NCBI GenBank assembly: GCA_045615765.1
Contig: JAZLFM010000041.1
Location: 1 to 15,799, forward strand
Origin: UBA1715 sp045615765
GTDB lineage: Bacteria > Bacteroidota > Bacteroidia > Bacteroidales > UBA1715
DNA length: 15,799 nucleotides
Reading direction: 5' to 3'
The stretch's first letter is position 1. Each line of letters starts with the position of its first letter. The translations under genes and the position numbers were made by a program. Positions 13,480-15,799 of this stretch are shown piece by piece. Below the pieces are notes generated by a model, which worked only from the letters and a program-made list of their open reading frames with translations, was not told the DNA's origin and did not search any database.

Positions 13480-13851
13480 ATGGAATTAGGATTGAAATAT
13501 AGTTGTCAAACAGTTGTTGCAGAAAATAATACGGCAAAAACAATGGGCTCGGGAAATTTAGATGTATTTGCAACGCCGGCAATGGTGGCGCTTATGGAAA
13601 ATGCTGCTATGAATGCCGTCGCAAGTGAATTACCTAATGGTTCTACAACTGTTGGTAGTCTTATGAATACAAGTCATATAAAACCTTCAGGTATAGGTAC
13701 GACAATAACTGCAACTGCCGAGCTTATTGCTGTTGAAGGGCGAAAACTTACGTTTCATGTTTCTGCTTCTGATGGAGAATCCATTATAGGTGAAGGTGAA
13801 CATGTTCGTTTTATTGTTGATATAGAACGATTTCTGTCGAAAGTGAAATAA
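13480..13851 (+). CDS. FlK-like hot-dog thioesterase
   Basis: A 123-residue single hot-dog domain related to the fluoroacetyl-CoA thioesterase FlK. The family's catalytic set is present with the same spacing: Thr32 in VFATPAMVALMENAA, Glu40 eight residues later, and His66 in NTSHIKPSG 26 residues after that (Thr42, Glu50, His76 in FlK). LVxVEGRKLTFxVxAxDG-like sequence (82-99) and GEGEHVRFIVD (104-114) complete the fold. Members hydrolyse acyl-CoA esters; most are not fluoroacetate-specific and the substrate here is unknown. It lies between two independent genes with its own probable promoter. Confidence 0.87.
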   Translation: MELGLKYSCQTVVAENNTAKTMGSGNLDVFATPAMVALMENAAMNAVASELPNGSTTVGSLMNTSHIKPSGIGTTITATAELIAVEGRKLTFHVSASDGESIIGEGEHVRFIVDIERFLSKVK

Positions 13852-13920
13852 TTTTAAGTTTTTCGTGCAGTCTTTTGGCATTTTTGGTACTATTATAAAT
13901 GTATTAATAGAATTTAAAAA

Positions 13921-14463
13921 ATGAAAAAATTATTGTGTCTATGCTTACTAGCATTTATTGTAAGTTCATGTAAAAAAAATTATTGTGGGGGCGATTCAGA
14001 ACCAACAGGGAAAATTGCAGTGTATAAATTAAAGGATACAAGTTACCTTCATAATATTTTAGTGCAATGTGATGAGAAAACGCATGCTTTAAAGCAGTAT
14101 AGTGTGTTTTATAATTCAGGAGAGGTAATACGTATTTTTAACCATTATAAAATCTTATCTGATTTATATATATTGTCTTATGGTAATCCGTTTTATAGTA
14201 ATGGTAATGCTTGTACTGATATTACTTATTCCGAAGCAGAGACATTTTGGGAGGATTCTTTATTAAGAGGCAATTTACGGGATACTTTGCAAAAACGCAT
14301 TGTGGATTTTGACCCTATACAAGAATTATATTTGATAAATGAAGATGATTCTATATTTTGTGAAGTGTTTAATAATCAAGAAGTCGGACATGATGTGATT
14401 ATTTCAAGAATGATAGAGTCTGGTGATTTCTTTACGTATAAGGGTGTTACAAAGAAACAATAG
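13921..14463 (+). CDS. Lipoprotein of unknown function
   Basis: A 180-residue protein not recognised. The N-terminus MKKLLCLCLLAFIVSSC is a lipoprotein signal peptide with lipobox VSSC (lipidated Cys17), followed by KKNYCGGD, so it is exported and anchored, either in the inner membrane or on the outer membrane; the residues after the Cys are KKN rather than an obvious acidic surface-export signal. The rest is rich in Tyr, Asp and Asn, with cysteines at 22, 50, 98 and 146. The gene is more AT-rich than its neighbours by eye, which can mean recent acquisition or weak selection. It ends at a strong terminator shared with the gene on the right. Confidence 0.7.
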   Translation: MKKLLCLCLLAFIVSSCKKNYCGGDSEPTGKIAVYKLKDTSYLHNILVQCDEKTHALKQYSVFYNSGEVIRIFNHYKILSDLYILSYGNPFYSNGNACTDITYSEAETFWEDSLLRGNLRDTLQKRIVDFDPIQELYLINEDDSIFCEVFNNQEVGHDVIISRMIESGDFFTYKGVTKKQ

Positions 14464-14478
14464 AACGCTTGTTTGCGA

Positions 14479-14515
14479 AAAAAAGCTGAAACTATTAATT
14501 AGTTTCAGCTTTTTT
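14479..14515. terminator. Perfect 16-bp bidirectional terminator
   Basis: AAAAAAGCTGAAACTA (14479-14494) and its exact complement (14500-14515) with a five-base loop. The A- and T-runs at the ends make it serve both the lipoprotein gene and the convergent COG0523 gene. Confidence 0.9.
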
Positions 14516-14537
14516 CATTAATCGTTAATCTCTGTGT

Positions 14538-15799
14538 TTACTCATCCAAGCAATCATCCAAATCTCTTATGATTTGTTCTTTGTCCATTTTTTGACCGAT
14601 GAATACGATTTTTTCCATACGGTCGCCGTATGTTTCGTCCCAGTCGCGAAGAATTCCTGGTTCTTGTTGAACTAATTTTTCAAATTCTTCTTTGGGAGCG
14701 GTAGCAAACCAAAGTCCTGCCTCGGTCAATTTCTTTTGTACGCCTGCTTGTTCGAAAAGATATGACATATCAGGATTATCGTTGAAATAGCATACTCCTT
14801 TGGCACGGATTATAGATTTAGGCCATTTCTTTGTGACATATTCTTCGAATTTAATTGCATCGAAAGCTTTTCTTCTGTAGTACACAAATGTACCGATACC
14901 ATATTCTTCAACCTCACCGCCTTCGTGGTCGTGGTGGTGATGATGGCAATGACAATGTGGGTCGTCACATTCGCCTTCACCATGATGGTGGTGATGTTCG
15001 TGTTCATCGTCATCGTCGTGATCATGGTGGTGGCAATGATGTTCATGCTCTTCATGTTCATCGTGATGATGATGGTGGTGATGGTCAGCTTTTGCTTCGC
15101 GCTCTTCTTCCTCTGTTGCTTGTTTTTCTATTTCTTGAATCCAACCTGCGCTAACAGCTACATTGTTGTAGTCAAATAATTCTGTGTAAATGATTTGTTC
15201 CAAATCTACATTCGCATAGTCTGTTTCTATGATTTGTGTATTTGGTCGTAGTGCTTGTATGATTTGTTTAACTCGTTCCAATTCTGCAGGTGAAACTTCA
15301 CTTACTTTATTAAGAATTACCAAGTTACAGAATTCAATTTGTTGAATAAGAAGATTTTCAATGTCTTCATCGTCAATATTCTTTTTTGTAAGATCTTTTC
15401 CGCAATCGAATTCACTTTGCATACGCAATGCGTCAACAACAGTAACGATGCAGTCAAGGTTTGCTATACCATATTTGGTGTATTCCGCCTCCATTTGAGG
15501 AATCGAACAAATGGTTCTTGCAATAGGTTCTGGTTCGCAAATACCACTTGCTTCAATTACAATATAGTCGAATCTGTCCATTTTTAGAATCTCATTCAAT
15601 TGTTCGATGAGGTCCATTTTAAGTGTACAGCAAATACAACCGTTTTGTAATGCTACAAGACTTTCGTCTTTTTTTCCGACAACGCCACCTTTTTGGATTA
15701 GGTCGGCATCGATGTTCACTTCGCCAATATCGTTAACGATTACGGCGAATTTTATACCTTTTTTGTTTGATAAAATATGATTTACTAAAGTTGTTTTTC
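14538..15799 (-). CDS. COG0523 (CobW-type) GTPase, metallochaperone with His-rich loop; 5' end beyond the window
   Basis: Reading continues past the internal GTG at 15719 to the window edge as KTTLVNHILSNKKGIKFAVI, then VNDIGEVNIDADL. The first residue is the Lys of a Walker A motif (the preceding partial codon fits Gly), so only about the first ten residues are missing; 419 residues are visible. LQNGCICCTLKMDL holds the CxCC metal motif of the family. The GTPase specificity motif reads NKVS rather than NKxD. A linker rich in His, Cys and Asp (encoded about 14922-15087; 29 His and 4 Cys by my count in some 57 residues) precedes the C-terminal CobW_C domain (from about FVYYRRKAFDAIKFEE). Such proteins deliver metal, most often zinc, to client proteins. 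The zinc role is inferred. Confidence 0.93.
   Translation of the reverse strand, partial: KTTLVNHILSNKKGIKFAVIVNDIGEVNIDADLIQKGGVVGKKDESLVALQNGCICCTLKMDLIEQLNEILKMDRFDYIVIEASGICEPEPIARTICSIPQMEAEYTKYGIANLDCIVTVVDALRMQSEFDCGKDLTKKNIDDEDIENLLIQQIEFCNLVILNKVSEVSPAELERVKQIIQALRPNTQIIETDYANVDLEQIIYTELFDYNNVAVSAGWIQEIEKQATEEEEREAKADHHHHHHHDEHEEHEHHCHHHDHDDDDEHEHHHHHGEGECDDPHCHCHHHHHDHEGGEVEEYGIGTFVYYRRKAFDAIKFEEYVTKKWPKSIIRAKGVCYFNDNPDMSYLFEQAGVQKKLTEAGLWFATAPKEEFEKLVQQEPGILRDWDETYGDRMEKIVFIGQKMDKEQIIRDLDDCLDE

Noticed and set aside
14855..15179. Plus-strand frames rich in Val, Met and Arg/His
   Set aside because: They are the antisense of the His-rich loop of the COG0523 gene; their composition follows from the CAT/CAC codon runs.

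Overview
The window looks like chromosomal DNA of an AT-rich member of the Bacteroidota. The evidence is the repeated Bacteroidota-type promoter motif (a -7 box TAnnTTTG, sometimes with TTTG or TTG about 18 to 20 bases upstream) in front of most genes, the absence of clear Shine-Dalgarno sequences, a DUF3078-type outer-membrane protein, and homologues typical of the phylum. Most of the window is ordinary housekeeping sequence; the accessory part is the first ~760 bases.

Layout. 1-136 is the end of an IS3-family insertion sequence running off the left edge, with the first 33 codons of its orfA. 137-762 holds a small GIY-YIG nuclease gene bracketed by REP-like repeats. Then follow, on the minus strand, an EamA/DMT permease and pgi. 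An rRNA/tRNA methyltransferase and an FklB-type FKBP prolyl isomerase lie on the plus strand. A minus-strand cluster (8403 down to 5081) encodes a ZapB-like coiled-coil protein, ZapA, a structured RNA that I read as 6S RNA, RNase Y, and a WbpP-like UDP-GlcNAc 4-epimerase. Further right on the minus strand are a DUF3078 outer-membrane protein and a DsbD-type thiol:disulfide interchange protein. A tRNA-Leu(GAG), an iron-containing alcohol dehydrogenase (YqhD/BdhA type), an FlK-like thioesterase and an orphan lipoprotein follow on the plus strand. The right edge carries a COG0523 (CobW-type) metallochaperone GTPase, transcribed leftward, whose N-terminus lies beyond the window.

How the parts fit. 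The cell-division proteins, the putative 6S RNA and RNase Y lie on one strand with overlaps (ATGA between zapB-like and zapA; TAATG between rny and the epimerase), so division, growth-phase RNA control and mRNA decay may share a transcript. The RNA ends in an intrinsic terminator 20 bases before the rny start, so rny expression depends on read-through, processing or another promoter. Convergent gene pairs are separated by strong hairpin terminators (5053-5079, 14479-14515). The most notable signals are the RNA between zapA and rny and the GIY-YIG gene with its flanking repeats. I did not find a defence island, CRISPR array or biosynthetic cluster. 11890-12126 is an intergenic stretch in which I see nothing beyond AT-rich sequence.
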